A stretch of 64,000 nt of DNA, taken from NCBI GenBank assembly GCA_900540875.1, contig UQHT01000009.1, positions 1 to 64,000 on the forward strand. Direction: 5' to 3'. Position numbers and translations under genes: made by a program. How positions within the stretch are numbered: position 1 is the stretch's first letter; each line of letters starts with the position of its first letter. Below the pieces are notes generated by a model. It worked only from the letters and a program-made list of their open reading frames with translations. It was not told the origin of the DNA and did not search any database. Positions 16,378 to 24,933 of the stretch are shown in pieces. The stretch comes from an uncultured Collinsella sp. (GTDB lineage: Bacteria > Actinomycetota > Coriobacteriia > Coriobacteriales > Coriobacteriaceae).

Positions 16378-16968
16378 CTAGAGGCAAGCCTCGGCGATGC
16401 GCTTTTTTAGTTCGTCGATGCCGGTGCCGGTCTGGGAGCTCGTAATGATCACGTTCTCGGCCGGGACGTTGAGCTGCTTTTTGATGGCTGCTGCCTGGCG
16501 GGCCTGCTGGGTGCGGCTGAGCTTGTCGGCCTTGGTGAGGCAGACGATAAAGTTGAACTCGTTGCCCTGCAGATAGTCGATCATGTCGTGATCGAGCTTG
16601 CTCGGGTCGTGACGAATATCCACCAGCGACACGACCAGGTTAAAGCTGCGCTCGGAGTCAAAGAAGTCGCCGATGAGCTCTGCCCAGCGGTCGCGCTCGG
16701 CCTTGGAGCGACGGGCGAAACCGTAACCCGGCAGGTCCACAAAATGCACGTCGTCGGCCTCGAAGAAGTTGATGTTGCTCGTCTTACCCGGCGTGCTCGA
16801 AACCTTGACCAGGTTCTTGCGGCCAAAGAGCTTGTTCATAATCGAGGACTTGCCCACGTTGGAGCGGCCGACAAAGCTCACCTCAGGGCAGGTGGACTCG
16901 GGAATCTGCGAAACCTTGCCGTAGCTGGCGACGAACTTGGCAAGCTGGTAGTTAATGGAATCGGCCAT
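16378..16968 (-). CDS. engB: Ribosome biogenesis GTPase EngB/YsxC
   Basis: A 196-residue P-loop GTPase that takes part in large ribosomal subunit assembly. G1 is GRSNVGKSS, the G2 Thr lies in VSSTPGKTSNINFF, G3 is DLPGYG and G4 is TKAD, followed by a SSQTGTG G5-like loop; order and length are normal. ATG 16968 is preceded by AAGGAG; the GTG 6 bp upstream falls inside that site. The next gene on the strand, the nucleosidase, ends 39 bp before it. Confidence 0.93.
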   Translation of the reverse strand: MADSINYQLAKFVASYGKVSQIPESTCPEVSFVGRSNVGKSSIMNKLFGRKNLVKVSSTPGKTSNINFFEADDVHFVDLPGYGFARRSKAERDRWAELIGDFFDSERSFNLVVSLVDIRHDPSKLDHDMIDYLQGNEFNFIVCLTKADKLSRTQQARQAAAIKKQLNVPAENVIITSSQTGTGIDELKKRIAEACL

Positions 16969-17006
16969 GGACACTCCTTGGTCGTAGGTTCTTACAAATA
17001 GACGCG

Positions 17007-17747
17007 CTATTGCGCAGCGGCAATGCGGCGGACGATATCGAGCGTAATGTCACTTGCGACACGCGCGTACTCGAACAGATCGAACTCGCGCTCGCAAATT
17101 GCATCGTACGCCTCGTCACAATTATCGCTGATAGCGCGTAACACCAGGCAATCGACACCATTTTTGGTTGCGACATGGGCAATTGCCGCGCCCTCCATGC
17201 CGACACAATCGGCATGCGTCGCCTCGATAGCGTCGTTGCGCATGGCGGCGCCCGTCACAAAGCGGTTACCCGTGGCAATCGTGCCGACCAGGAACTGCTT
17301 GGTGCCCTTGTTCGAAGCGACTGCATTTGTCGAAGCGTCAACAAACCCACGCTCAGCAAGCACATCGGCGGCAATATCGACCAGCGCAGGCGTCGAGCCA
17401 AACTCCTCGAGCCCCGGTGCGGACTCGGCAATAAGCGCGGTATCGGTATCCAAATAGCGCAGGCGTTTACCAATGACCACGTCGTCGATATGGAGCTTGG
17501 GGTTCAAACCGCCCGCAATGCCCGAAAACACAACAGCCTGCGGAGCATACTTGCTAATGAGGTGCTGTGTCGCAGCGGCGGCGTTCACCGTGCCCATGCC
17601 CGCCGTTGTGGCGACAACTGTCAGGCCGTCGAGCCCACCGCTCACAACGGTCAAGCCTGCCTCCCGTGCCTCGCAAACGTCGCTCAGCTCTTCCTTAATC
17701 TGCATGATCTCTTTTTCGAGCGCACCGATAATCGCGATGGTAGCCAT
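17007..17747 (-). CDS. mtnN: 5'-methylthioadenosine/S-adenosylhomocysteine nucleosidase
   Basis: A 246-residue nucleosidase that cleaves methylthioadenosine and S-adenosylhomocysteine, recycling methylthio compounds and giving the AI-2 precursor. The N-terminal IIGALEKEI carries the first catalytic Glu, SGIAGGLNP the ribose and nucleophile pocket, VGMEGAAIAHVA the second Glu and RAISDNCDE the catalytic Asp. Start ATG 17747 follows GGGGAATGG; the longer frame from 17759 adds only MGNG. Confidence 0.9.
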   Translation of the reverse strand: MATIAIIGALEKEIMQIKEELSDVCEAREAGLTVVSGGLDGLTVVATTAGMGTVNAAAATQHLISKYAPQAVVFSGIAGGLNPKLHIDDVVIGKRLRYLDTDTALIAESAPGLEEFGSTPALVDIAADVLAERGFVDASTNAVASNKGTKQFLVGTIATGNRFVTGAAMRNDAIEATHADCVGMEGAAIAHVATKNGVDCLVLRAISDNCDEAYDAICEREFDLFEYARVASDITLDIVRRIAAAQ

Positions 17748-17825
17748 ACCATTCCCCAAACCTATACGAAATTCTCAACCACGGTATGGTACCAGCATTT
17801 TGTTTGACCTCGCCAAACGAACACG

Positions 17826-17998
17826 CTAAGCCAGTGCAGCTCGCGTATCAAACAGCGCCTTTGCAATCGCGGCCGTAACCTCGCTCGAGCGGTCGCTCCA
17901 CGGCATCGATGTCATGACGCTCATGACATAGGTACAGCCATCGATGTCGATAGCAGGCATTTCTTTCCAAAGATATTCAGTCGCGTTTAAGGTGTCTC
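17826..17998 (-). pseudogene. C-terminal remnant of a serine hydrolase/beta-lactamase-like gene
   Basis: About 57 codons in frame end ...AIDIDGCTYVMSVMTSMPWS then VTAAIAKALFDTRAALA and a stop. The GxxYVMSVMTS strand followed by an amphipathic terminal helix resembles the last strand and helix of class A beta-lactamase-like hydrolases. No active-site SxxK or KTG is present. The frame can be extended to 18149, but that part is the 18064-18130 hairpin and not protein-like. The match is weak and made by eye. Confidence 0.3.
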
Positions 17999-18063
17999 TA
18001 AACAATAAACAGGCGTTTCTATGCAAAAACACCGATTCCGTTGCGCATCTTTGCCCAAAACGC

Positions 18064-18130
18064 AGTTGCGGTGAAATAGTTCCTGTTTGGGCGGCATAAG
18101 CCGAAAAACAAGAACTATTCCACCGCAACT
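18064..18130. repeat. Long hairpin downstream of pflA
   Basis: Arms of 18 bp with one mismatch (GTTGCGGTGAAATAGTTC at 18065-18082; partner 18112-18129). The loop itself folds (GCGGC/GCCG inside TGTTT/AAACA). It lies between the hydrolase remnant and the pflA terminator and may be the product of a small mobile repeat. Confidence 0.45.
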
Positions 18131-18165
18131 TGACGGGGCTCTTTAGCAATCAACTAGGTGCCCGG

Positions 18166-18198
18166 GGCACTCATTTAAGTCTGTCCCCAATGAGTGCC
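18166..18198 (-). repeat. GGGACAG foldback/terminator after pflA
   Basis: On the minus strand GGCACTCATTGGGGACAGAC is followed by TTAAATGAGTGCC: a 10 bp stem with GGGGACAG in the loop. It starts 2 bp past the pflA stop, on its sense strand. Confidence 0.55.
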
Positions 18199-18199
18199 G

Positions 18200-19018
18200 C
18201 TAGCCGATGGCGTTTTTGAGTTCGGCGCGGCGCTTTTTCATGCCCGTCATGACGGCGTTGCGCAGCTCGGGCATGCGCGCGGTATCCATCTGGGGCACGC
18301 CCTCGAGCCTATAGGGAATGCCCAGTTGCTCGTACTTGACGACACCCATCGTGTGATACGGCAGCATTTCCAGGCCCACCACGTTGTGCCACGGGGCAAT
18401 CAGGCGACCGAGTGCCTCGCACTCCTCCACCGTGTCGGTAATGCCCGGCACCACCACATGGCGAATAACAACCTTAATCTTGCGACGGGCAAGCTCATCG
18501 CCAAACGCCAGGATGCGCGCAGGATCGCAACCGGTCAGCTTTTTGTGCTCAACCGAATCGGCATGCTTGATGTCGAGCAGCACCATATCGGTCTCGTTGA
18601 GCACGGCATCGAACTTCTCCGGATGCTTGGGATCAAACGCATAGCCACAGCTGTCTAAGCAGGTGTGTACGCGGCCATCGGGGTTGTTGTGCATCACGCG
18701 GAACAGGTCGGCCAAAAACTCGGGCTGCAGGAGCGGTTCGCCGCCCGAAACGGTAATGCCGCCGCTACGGTAGAACTCATGGTTACTCTGGAACTCATCC
18801 ATCAGATGCTCGACGGTCACCATGGTGCCGCCGTTAACCGACCAGGTATCAGGATTGTGGCAATACGCGCAGCGCATAGGACAGCCCTGGACAAACACCA
18901 CAAAGCGGATGCCGGGTCCGTCGACCGTTCCCATCGTCTCGATTGAATGCACGCGACCCAGGGCATATGCAGAGTCCTCGGGATGAGCGTCCACACCCTC
19001 AAACGTCATCTCAGCCAT
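18200..19018 (-). CDS. pflA: Pyruvate formate-lyase activating enzyme
   Basis: A 272-residue radical SAM enzyme that installs the glycyl radical on pyruvate formate-lyase. The 4Fe-4S motif CxxxCxxC is visible in GCPMRCAYCHNPDTW near residue 40, the SAM-binding GGEPLLQ after it, and DIKHAD and RHVVVPGITD later. ATG 19018 (MAEMTFEGVD) is preferred because GGCAAGG lies upstream and the homologous N-terminus starts near there; the frame extends to 19111 without a signal. Its target genes lie about 7 kb away at 26247-28635 instead of next to it. Confidence 0.9.
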   Translation of the reverse strand: MAEMTFEGVDAHPEDSAYALGRVHSIETMGTVDGPGIRFVVFVQGCPMRCAYCHNPDTWSVNGGTMVTVEHLMDEFQSNHEFYRSGGITVSGGEPLLQPEFLADLFRVMHNNPDGRVHTCLDSCGYAFDPKHPEKFDAVLNETDMVLLDIKHADSVEHKKLTGCDPARILAFGDELARRKIKVVIRHVVVPGITDTVEECEALGRLIAPWHNVVGLEMLPYHTMGVVKYEQLGIPYRLEGVPQMDTARMPELRNAVMTGMKKRRAELKNAIG

Positions 19019-19206
19019 TCCCGCTACCTTGCCTCTCTTTGGTTTTCGCCAATTAAAATGCCAGAGCCATTCTAGCCCATACGCATGATGGCGAAACGGT
19101 TTAGCGGTCAATTAGGTCGTCCTATTTGACTCCACGCAAAAGCGGCAGGAAGGTTGTCGCAACCCGCCCGCCGCCGTGGCAATAGCAATCAATAGTCGCC
19201 AGGCCT

Positions 19207-20061
19207 TTACGCTTTAAGCGTAAGCACCGCACCAAAGGCGGTCGGGCCGCAATGGCTCGAGATGACGCCGCCGACCTGAGTCCAAGTAACGTCCTTAAAG
19301 CCCAGATCGTGCGCATAGACTTCCATGTCGTCGCGCAGTTCCTCCGAAAGGCCCACCGAATACGCCAAACCAATGTGCGAGTAGTCGATCTCGCCCTTCG
19401 CAACCATGTGGTCAATAAAGGCGCGGGCGCACTTGAGCATAGAGCCGCGGAATTTCTTAGTCGCCACGAACTTGCCGCCTGTCACCTCAATGCAGGGCTT
19501 AATCTTGAGCAGATGGGCGCCTAGGAACGCGACGTTGGACAAGCGACCACCTGCCTTAAGGAAGGCAAGGTCGGTAGGAACAAAGCCCAACAGCACGCGG
19601 TCCATGACGGAGTTCGTAAATGCAAAGATCTCGTCGACGGTGGCATCGGGGTGAGCCTCAATATACTTGGCGGTCTCGACGACAACGAGCGACTGGCCTA
19701 CCGAGACAAAGCGCGTGTCCATGGAGAACACGTAGTCGCGCCCCTGGGCCGCAATCTTTGAGGACTGATGCGAGCAGGTCGTGGCCTCGGAATACGCGAG
19801 ATGCAAAATGGTCGCGTCGGGCTGCTCGGCGTGAATGCGGTCGTACACGTGAGCAAAATCCGCAGGCGCGCAGCCACTGGTCTTGGGCATCACGCCAAAC
19901 TCGTTGCAGCGCGAATAAATCTCAAGCGGATCGATCGAGCCGTCCTCGACGGTCTCGTCACCAATCGTGACATGCATAGGCACGCGCACGATACCATAGC
20001 GTTCACAGAGCTCCGGCGTCACATCCGAACCAGACTCAACCACGATTACGTACTTGCCCAT
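19207..20061 (-). CDS. DegV family fatty-acid-binding protein
   Basis: A 284-residue protein of the DegV family, whose members bind a fatty acid in a pocket and can act with fatty acid kinase (FakB role). The N-terminus VIVVESGSDVTPELCERYGI carries the SxSD-like strand, TSGCAPADF the central TSxPSP-type motif (here altered), and the C-terminal half has the usual FLKAGGRLSNVAFLGAHLLKIKP. ATG 20061 was chosen over the longer frame to 20166 because the family begins with this strand. Altered binding-loop residues make ligand prediction uncertain. Confidence 0.85.
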   Translation of the reverse strand: MGKYVIVVESGSDVTPELCERYGIVRVPMHVTIGDETVEDGSIDPLEIYSRCNEFGVMPKTSGCAPADFAHVYDRIHAEQPDATILHLAYSEATTCSHQSSKIAAQGRDYVFSMDTRFVSVGQSLVVVETAKYIEAHPDATVDEIFAFTNSVMDRVLLGFVPTDLAFLKAGGRLSNVAFLGAHLLKIKPCIEVTGGKFVATKKFRGSMLKCARAFIDHMVAKGEIDYSHIGLAYSVGLSEELRDDMEVYAHDLGFKDVTWTQVGGVISSHCGPTAFGAVLTLKA

Positions 20062-20246
20062 TATCTTCACGACCCATCTCGACGTTGGATATGTATTACA
20101 CGCGCACGCCCGTCGCCCAATTGAACAACGACTCCCAAGCACCAGAGAGACGCCGCCCTTCGCCACAACAAAGGACAGCGTCTCCCTGAAATACTCCGTG
20201 CTTGCATGAGATTCTACACGGTTTAGTAATGAGTGTTACTTACTCC

Positions 20247-20280
20247 GCAAACGGTAGCTATATGCGATAAACGGTAGCCA
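20247..20280 (+). repeat. AAACGGT direct repeats below the sucrose operon
   Basis: GCAAACGGTAGC and ATAAACGGTAGC occur 20 bp apart around TATATGC. A similar pair (GCAAACGGTTGA, GCGAACGGTTAT around CATATGC) lies at 24864-24895 at the other end of the operon. They may be regulator sites or remnants of a cassette boundary. Confidence 0.3.
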
Positions 20281-20327
20281 CCAAGAAAGCCCGTGTATCC
20301 AAAACGCCATGGTCACTCACAATGCGG

Positions 20328-21770
20328 CTAGCGAGCCAGACGGTAAAACTCCATCGAGGCGTCGCCCTCGGCGCGCAACTGCATCGCCGGCGCCGCAGAC
20401 GAATAGGTGCGGCTCGTAAGCGCAACCTCGCCGTCGTTGACAAATACCTCGAGCATCGTGGCATCCGAAAGGACTCGCAGGCAGTAAAGCTCGTCGAGCT
20501 CAACCGACCTCTTATCGCGTCCATAGCCCTCATCGCCCATATCAAGTGTGAGCATTCCGCTGGCAAAGCACACGACAACGCCCTCACGAACTTCCAGCTC
20601 AATGGACTTCGTCCCCCGGCACGACACGACGGCATCAAACAGTCGACCAGGAGAGCCGACGGTCTCTCCGGCGGTCACCGAAACACGCTCCTTGCGCAGT
20701 TGCCCAACCTCGCGCGCGGGCCACTGACAGAGCTTACCGTCGCGCATATTCAGCACCCTCGGCACGGTAAGCGCGCACTGCCATCCGCGTTCCACCGTCG
20801 GGTTTTGAGCCGTTGCATCGGGGCAGCCGGCCCAACCGATCATAATCCGTCGACCGTCGGCATCTGCAAATGATTGAGGGGCATAGAAGTCAAAACCCGC
20901 ATCGACCATCGGGGGCATACCCTGCCCGGCGATTTTAAAGCTAGGCGCCTCCCAATCGGCCTCAATACGAAACCACACGCACTGATGCGGGTTTTGGTAA
21001 CGCCAACCATCGGCGGGCACGCCCTGCGGGCAGCAAACGAGAATAAGCTCGCCATCAAGCTCAAACAGATCGGGGCACTCCCACATAAAACCGAACTTCT
21101 CGCCGAGCTCGATACGCGTCGCATATTTCCAGCACTCAAGATCGTGCGAGGTATAGACGAGCACGCAACCGCGGTCGTCTTTCGTACGAGCACCAAGAAC
21201 CATATAGTAGATACCGTCGTGCTCCAGGATCTTGGGGTCGCGCACGTGCGTACTAATATCGTCGGGGTAATCGACCGGACCAACAGCTATGTGCTTCTCC
21301 CCCAATTTATCGGGGTTCTCGGTAACCATGTGAATCTGATTTTGGTCGCGCCCTGTCAGCACATAGTCATAATCATCGCGGTCAAAATGCTTGACGTTAC
21401 CGGTATAGAAGTAGTGAATCTTGCCGTCGTGCATAAATGCAGACCCCGAATACGCACCGCTCGAGTCTAGATCTGAATCGGGGAATAGCGCGGGACCGCG
21501 GTTCTCGTACGTCACAAAGTCCTTCGTCGTCAGATGATTCCACAGCACCGGTCCGCCGTGCGCGGCATCAAACGGATCGTATTGGTGATAGATGTGGTAT
21601 GTATCACCAACCTGCACCAAACCGTTGGGATCATTGAGCCAGCCAAGCTCGGGCTCCGCATGGAACAGAAGTCTATCGGGGTCAGCCGCGATGCGAGCCG
21701 CAGTCTCATCCTGCCCGGCACGCCACAGCTCGTAGTCCGAGCGCGTCACCCTATGTTTTTGATCGAACAT
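20328..21770 (-). CDS. scrB: Sucrose-6-phosphate hydrolase (GH32)
   Basis: A 480-residue GH32 beta-fructofuranosidase. The nucleophile motif WLNDPNG is at residues 44-50, the transition-state stabiliser is in HVRDPKI near 175, and the acid/base Glu lies in WECPDLF near 228. These are followed by a beta-sandwich domain ending AEGDASMEFYRLAR. In the cell it would split sucrose-6-phosphate delivered by the PTS permease encoded just upstream. It is the last gene of the operon; a CGTCCTTCT/AGAAGGACG hairpin (21776-21801) separates it from the permease gene. Confidence 0.92.
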   Translation of the reverse strand: MFDQKHRVTRSDYELWRAGQDETAARIAADPDRLLFHAEPELGWLNDPNGLVQVGDTYHIYHQYDPFDAAHGGPVLWNHLTTKDFVTYENRGPALFPDSDLDSSGAYSGSAFMHDGKIHYFYTGNVKHFDRDDYDYVLTGRDQNQIHMVTENPDKLGEKHIAVGPVDYPDDISTHVRDPKILEHDGIYYMVLGARTKDDRGCVLVYTSHDLECWKYATRIELGEKFGFMWECPDLFELDGELILVCCPQGVPADGWRYQNPHQCVWFRIEADWEAPSFKIAGQGMPPMVDAGFDFYAPQSFADADGRRIMIGWAGCPDATAQNPTVERGWQCALTVPRVLNMRDGKLCQWPAREVGQLRKERVSVTAGETVGSPGRLFDAVVSCRGTKSIELEVREGVVVCFASGMLTLDMGDEGYGRDKRSVELDELYCLRVLSDATMLEVFVNDGEVALTSRTYSSAAPAMQLRAEGDASMEFYRLAR

Positions 21771-21775
21771 TCAAT

Positions 21776-21801
21776 CGTCCTTCTTGTAGAGGAGAAGGAC
21801 G
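21776..21801 (-). promoter_or_regulatory. Intercistronic hairpin between PTS permease and scrB
   Basis: CGTCCTTCT pairs with AGAAGGACG around an 8 nt loop, with no T tract on the minus strand. Probably a transcript stability or processing structure rather than a terminator. Confidence 0.4.
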
Positions 21802-21869
21802 CCCGGCCCATGCGAGCCAAACGCCCTTCTCCAACAGGTCAACCCGTACATTACCTTGACGGATCTGGA

Positions 21870-23321
21870 TTAGAAGCTGACATCAAAGCCGGCGCCTGCA
21901 CCCTCTTCATCGGTGGTCGGAACGCCCTTTGCCTTGTTGTAGGCAAAGATCAGGATGATCGGGACGAAGAAAGCGATCAGATTGCCAGCCACATACCACA
22001 CGAGGGTCTCGGGCGTGACGATGAGCAGGCCAAGTACGCCGGTCAGACCCTGGCCGATAGCGCGCACCTCAAAGAGCTTCACGAAGGCACCGCCGCAGCC
22101 TGCACCGATGCAAGCGCAGATGAACGGAATGATCGAGTAGCGCATGTTTGCAGCAAAGATGGCGGGCTCGGAGATTCCGACCAGCGTCGGGATAAAAGAC
22201 GACATGCAGATGTTGCGCTCTTTGGAATGCTTCTTGTGAATGAGATACATGCCGATGGCGCCGCCGCCCTGGGCGATGATGGAAACCGACCAGATGGCCT
22301 GGATGTAATTGAAACCGGTGGTTGCAACGAGGTTGGCCTCGATACCCTGGATGAACTGATGCGTACCGGTAACGACGAGCGGCTGCAAGAACGCGGCGAA
22401 GACAAAGGCACCAAAGACACCCATCCTGTTGTACAGGACGTCGATCACGCCAGCGAGAACATCGCCGATCAGGTTGCCGAGCGGGCCAAACACGGTGAAC
22501 AGGGCAACGTTGGCAAGAATCAGGGTGACGGTCGGGACAAAGACGAACGAGACGACCTCGGGGATGTACTTCTGGGCAATCTTCTCGACCTTGGCCATAA
22601 ACCAGGCAGTCAGGATTGCGGGGAATACGCCACCCTGGAAAGCAACCATGGGAATGGAAAGCGGACCGAAGTTCCAATACTCAGCGCCCGTCGGATCCAA
22701 AACGAACGTGTTGCGGTTCATAAGGCTCGGGTGAACCATGACAATGCCGACGAGGATACCCAGGATCGGGTTGCCGCCAAAACGCTTAACCGCACTGTAC
22801 ATCACCAGGACAGGCAGGTAATCAAACGTAGTGGCAATAATGGCAAAGAAGCTTGCGAGGTTCTTGAGGAACTCGCTGTGATCGGCAAGGCTGCCCTCCA
22901 TGCCAAAGAGGCCGTTGGCAACGATCAGCGACTTAAGGCCGATGATGATAGCAGCACCGACGAAGGCGGGGATGATGGGAATAAAGATGTCGGAGAATAC
23001 CTTGAGAACCGAGAAGATCTTGCCCTTCTTGTCCGCCTCGGCTCCCTTGACCTCGGAAGCACTGATCTCCTTGACACCCGTCAGAGCCATAAACTCATCG
23101 TAGACCTTGTTAACGGTACCGGCACCAAAGATGATCATGAGCTGGCCGCTGTTGTACAGCACGCCCTTGACGCCATCGATGTTCTCGAGCTCGGCCTTGT
23201 TGTACTTGCTCGTGTCCTTGAGCACCAGACGAAGACGCGTAACACAGTGCGTGGCGCCCTCGATGTTCTCCAGACCGCCGACGTTGTCGACGACTTGCTG
23301 AGACACTACTTTGTAGTCCAT
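21870..23321 (-). CDS. scrA: Sucrose-specific PTS permease, EIIBC
   Basis: A 483-residue two-domain permease. Residues 1-90 form EIIB, with the phosphorylated Cys in GATHCVTRLRLV; after a linker, from about 105, EIIC begins with IIPAFVGAAIIIGL and carries about ten membrane helices. The sugar loop region is near VTGTHQFIQGIEA. The C-terminus (AGAGFDVSF) has no EIIA domain, so an EIIA must come from elsewhere. ATG 23321 is preceded by GGAGAGGAAC. Sucrose as substrate is inferred from the two GH32 genes and LacI-type regulator around it; a related beta-fructoside is possible. Confidence 0.88.
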   Translation of the reverse strand: MDYKVVSQQVVDNVGGLENIEGATHCVTRLRLVLKDTSKYNKAELENIDGVKGVLYNSGQLMIIFGAGTVNKVYDEFMALTGVKEISASEVKGAEADKKGKIFSVLKVFSDIFIPIIPAFVGAAIIIGLKSLIVANGLFGMEGSLADHSEFLKNLASFFAIIATTFDYLPVLVMYSAVKRFGGNPILGILVGIVMVHPSLMNRNTFVLDPTGAEYWNFGPLSIPMVAFQGGVFPAILTAWFMAKVEKIAQKYIPEVVSFVFVPTVTLILANVALFTVFGPLGNLIGDVLAGVIDVLYNRMGVFGAFVFAAFLQPLVVTGTHQFIQGIEANLVATTGFNYIQAIWSVSIIAQGGGAIGMYLIHKKHSKERNICMSSFIPTLVGISEPAIFAANMRYSIIPFICACIGAGCGGAFVKLFEVRAIGQGLTGVLGLLIVTPETLVWYVAGNLIAFFVPIILIFAYNKAKGVPTTDEEGAGAGFDVSF

Positions 23322-23366
23322 GTTCCTCTCCATTCCCTTACGAAATCATAAGACGATTCGTCGCCA

Positions 23367-24749
23367 TTACAGAGACGCGATTGTTGCGTTAGCGCACTTG
23401 AGCGTACCGTCAGTGACCGTCAGCGCGACGCCCTGCCCCTGCTTGTTGCAGAAACGCGCATTGAGTGCAACATCATCGATAAAGATGGTCGCGATGTCGT
23501 CGTCGACTACCAGGCGCACGTGATGAGTTCCGTTGCCCGTAAAGAAAAGCGGACGGTCGAGACCCATGTTGTTGACCTGGAACCACGGATACTGGGGGGC
23601 TGCCGTAAACTCGAGCTTGCCCTCACGCAGATTGGCGCGGAACTCGTAGGCAAGACCGGACTCGGCGTCCTCGGCAAACTTCACCGAGAAGCCCGCGGCG
23701 TCGCCACCGAGCTCGATGTCGGCGTCAAGCATATAGGTAGAGCCGGCGTCCGCAGCGAGCACCTGCTCGACCTTGCCCGACTCGCAGGAAAGCTCAAAGG
23801 CCTCGACTGCCTTAGCCTCGCCAAAGGCGCCAAGCATGCTGTCGGGGAGTTTGGTGCCAAGCGTTCCGTCGGCACGCTGAACGATCTCGAGGGGCATAAA
23901 GGTGCCACCCCACAGGTAAGAGCTGGGGTCGCCGCCCTCGTCACGCGTAGGAACCCAACCAAAGAGAACGCGGCGCTCGCCATCAAATGCGGTACGTGCG
24001 GCATAGTACGCGCGGCCATCGAAGGAATCGTCCGCAGGAGTAATCCAGGGACCGTTGATAGAGCGAGACATGCGGTAACGGGTCTTGTTGCCATCACTGT
24101 ACTCAGAGAACACCAGATACCACCAGTCGCCCATCTTAAAGAGATCAGGCATCTCAAACATGGTGTACAGGCCCGGATTCCACCAGTCGCCCTGGAACTC
24201 CCAGGTATCCAGGTCCTTGGAGGTGAACTTGACCAGACGACCGGTCATCAGACGCTTGTCCTCGCCCACACGCGTGCCGAGGATGAGCATGTACTCTTCG
24301 TTCTCCTCATCCCAAAGCACAAAGGGATCGCGCCAGTTGCGGTCATCGTAACCCTCCTGGGGCGGAAGCAGCGTCTCGGCGATGTTCTTCTCCCACTTGA
24401 CGGCGTCGTCACTCGTTGCGTGAAGAAGAACCTGCTTCATCAAACGTGCGCGGACCTTATCACGATTGCAACCAGTGTAGAGCGCATGGTACTTGTCGCC
24501 CACCTTAAACACCGTGCCGGCATAAACGTACTGGTCGACCTCCTCGTCGCCGCCACGCTCAAGGCTCTCGCCAAAGTCCTTGTAGTTGACGAAATCCTTG
24601 GTCGTCGCGAGTGCCCAGCCAAACGGCTCTCCGAAAGGTTCGGGGTTACGCGTGTCACGCTGATGATAGAGATAGAACGTGCCGTCCTCGCCGTACGGCA
24701 TGATGTCGCCTACCCAAATTCCCTCAGGCTGGTAATACACCTTATGCAT
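23367..24749 (-). CDS. Atypical GH32 family protein
   Basis: A 460-residue five-bladed propeller plus sandwich protein of the GH32/43/68 type. The RDP motif (NWRDPFVLWDEE, near 143) and the EC-equivalent (FEMPDLF, near 196) are present, but the first catalytic motif reads GIWVGDIMPYGEDG where classical members have WMNDPNG. The Asp of VGD (residue 15) could still be the nucleophile. The Cys of the EC motif is replaced by Met, as in some other family branches. It is the first gene of the operon and probably acts on a fructoside other than plain sucrose-6-phosphate. Start chosen for GGAAAGGAAG upstream. Confidence 0.8.
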   Translation of the reverse strand: MHKVYYQPEGIWVGDIMPYGEDGTFYLYHQRDTRNPEPFGEPFGWALATTKDFVNYKDFGESLERGGDEEVDQYVYAGTVFKVGDKYHALYTGCNRDKVRARLMKQVLLHATSDDAVKWEKNIAETLLPPQEGYDDRNWRDPFVLWDEENEEYMLILGTRVGEDKRLMTGRLVKFTSKDLDTWEFQGDWWNPGLYTMFEMPDLFKMGDWWYLVFSEYSDGNKTRYRMSRSINGPWITPADDSFDGRAYYAARTAFDGERRVLFGWVPTRDEGGDPSSYLWGGTFMPLEIVQRADGTLGTKLPDSMLGAFGEAKAVEAFELSCESGKVEQVLAADAGSTYMLDADIELGGDAAGFSVKFAEDAESGLAYEFRANLREGKLEFTAAPQYPWFQVNNMGLDRPLFFTGNGTHHVRLVVDDDIATIFIDDVALNARFCNKQGQGVALTVTDGTLKCANATIASL

Positions 24750-24797
24750 CCGAGACTTCCTTTCCGTCGAGATACTAACTCGGTACATCTGCAAGAT

Positions 24798-24833
24798 ATG
24801 TCAAACGTTTTCATATGTCAAACGTTTTCATAT
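24798..24833. promoter_or_regulatory. Tandem LacI-type operators upstream of the fructoside operon
   Basis: ATGTCAAACGTTTTCATAT occurs twice, overlapping with a 17 bp period (AAACG at 24803 and 24820), each centred on the AACGTT core typical of LacI/GalR sites. They lie 49-84 bp before the first operon gene. A third related site is at 25965-25983. Confidence 0.7.
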
Positions 24834-24863
24834 CCATACGTCTTTTCGCAGTTCCAGTCGTCG

Positions 24864-24895
24864 GCAAACGGTTGACATATGCCGGCGAACGGTTA
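24864..24895 (+). repeat. AACGGT direct repeats above the sucrose operon
   Basis: GCAAACGGTTGA and GCGAACGGTTAT, 21 bp apart around CATATGC, in the gap between the operon operators and the LacI gene. Resembles the pair at 20247-20280. Confidence 0.3.
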
Positions 24896-24933
24896 TCGGT
24901 GGCGTTTGAGGGATTCTTTTGGCACGGGGCGAA

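Noticed and set aside
21534..23351. Long open frame (about 600 codons) antisense to the PTS permease
   Set aside because: No recognisable motif, biased to Asp/Glu/Asn/Gly as expected from reading a GC-rich membrane protein gene backwards.
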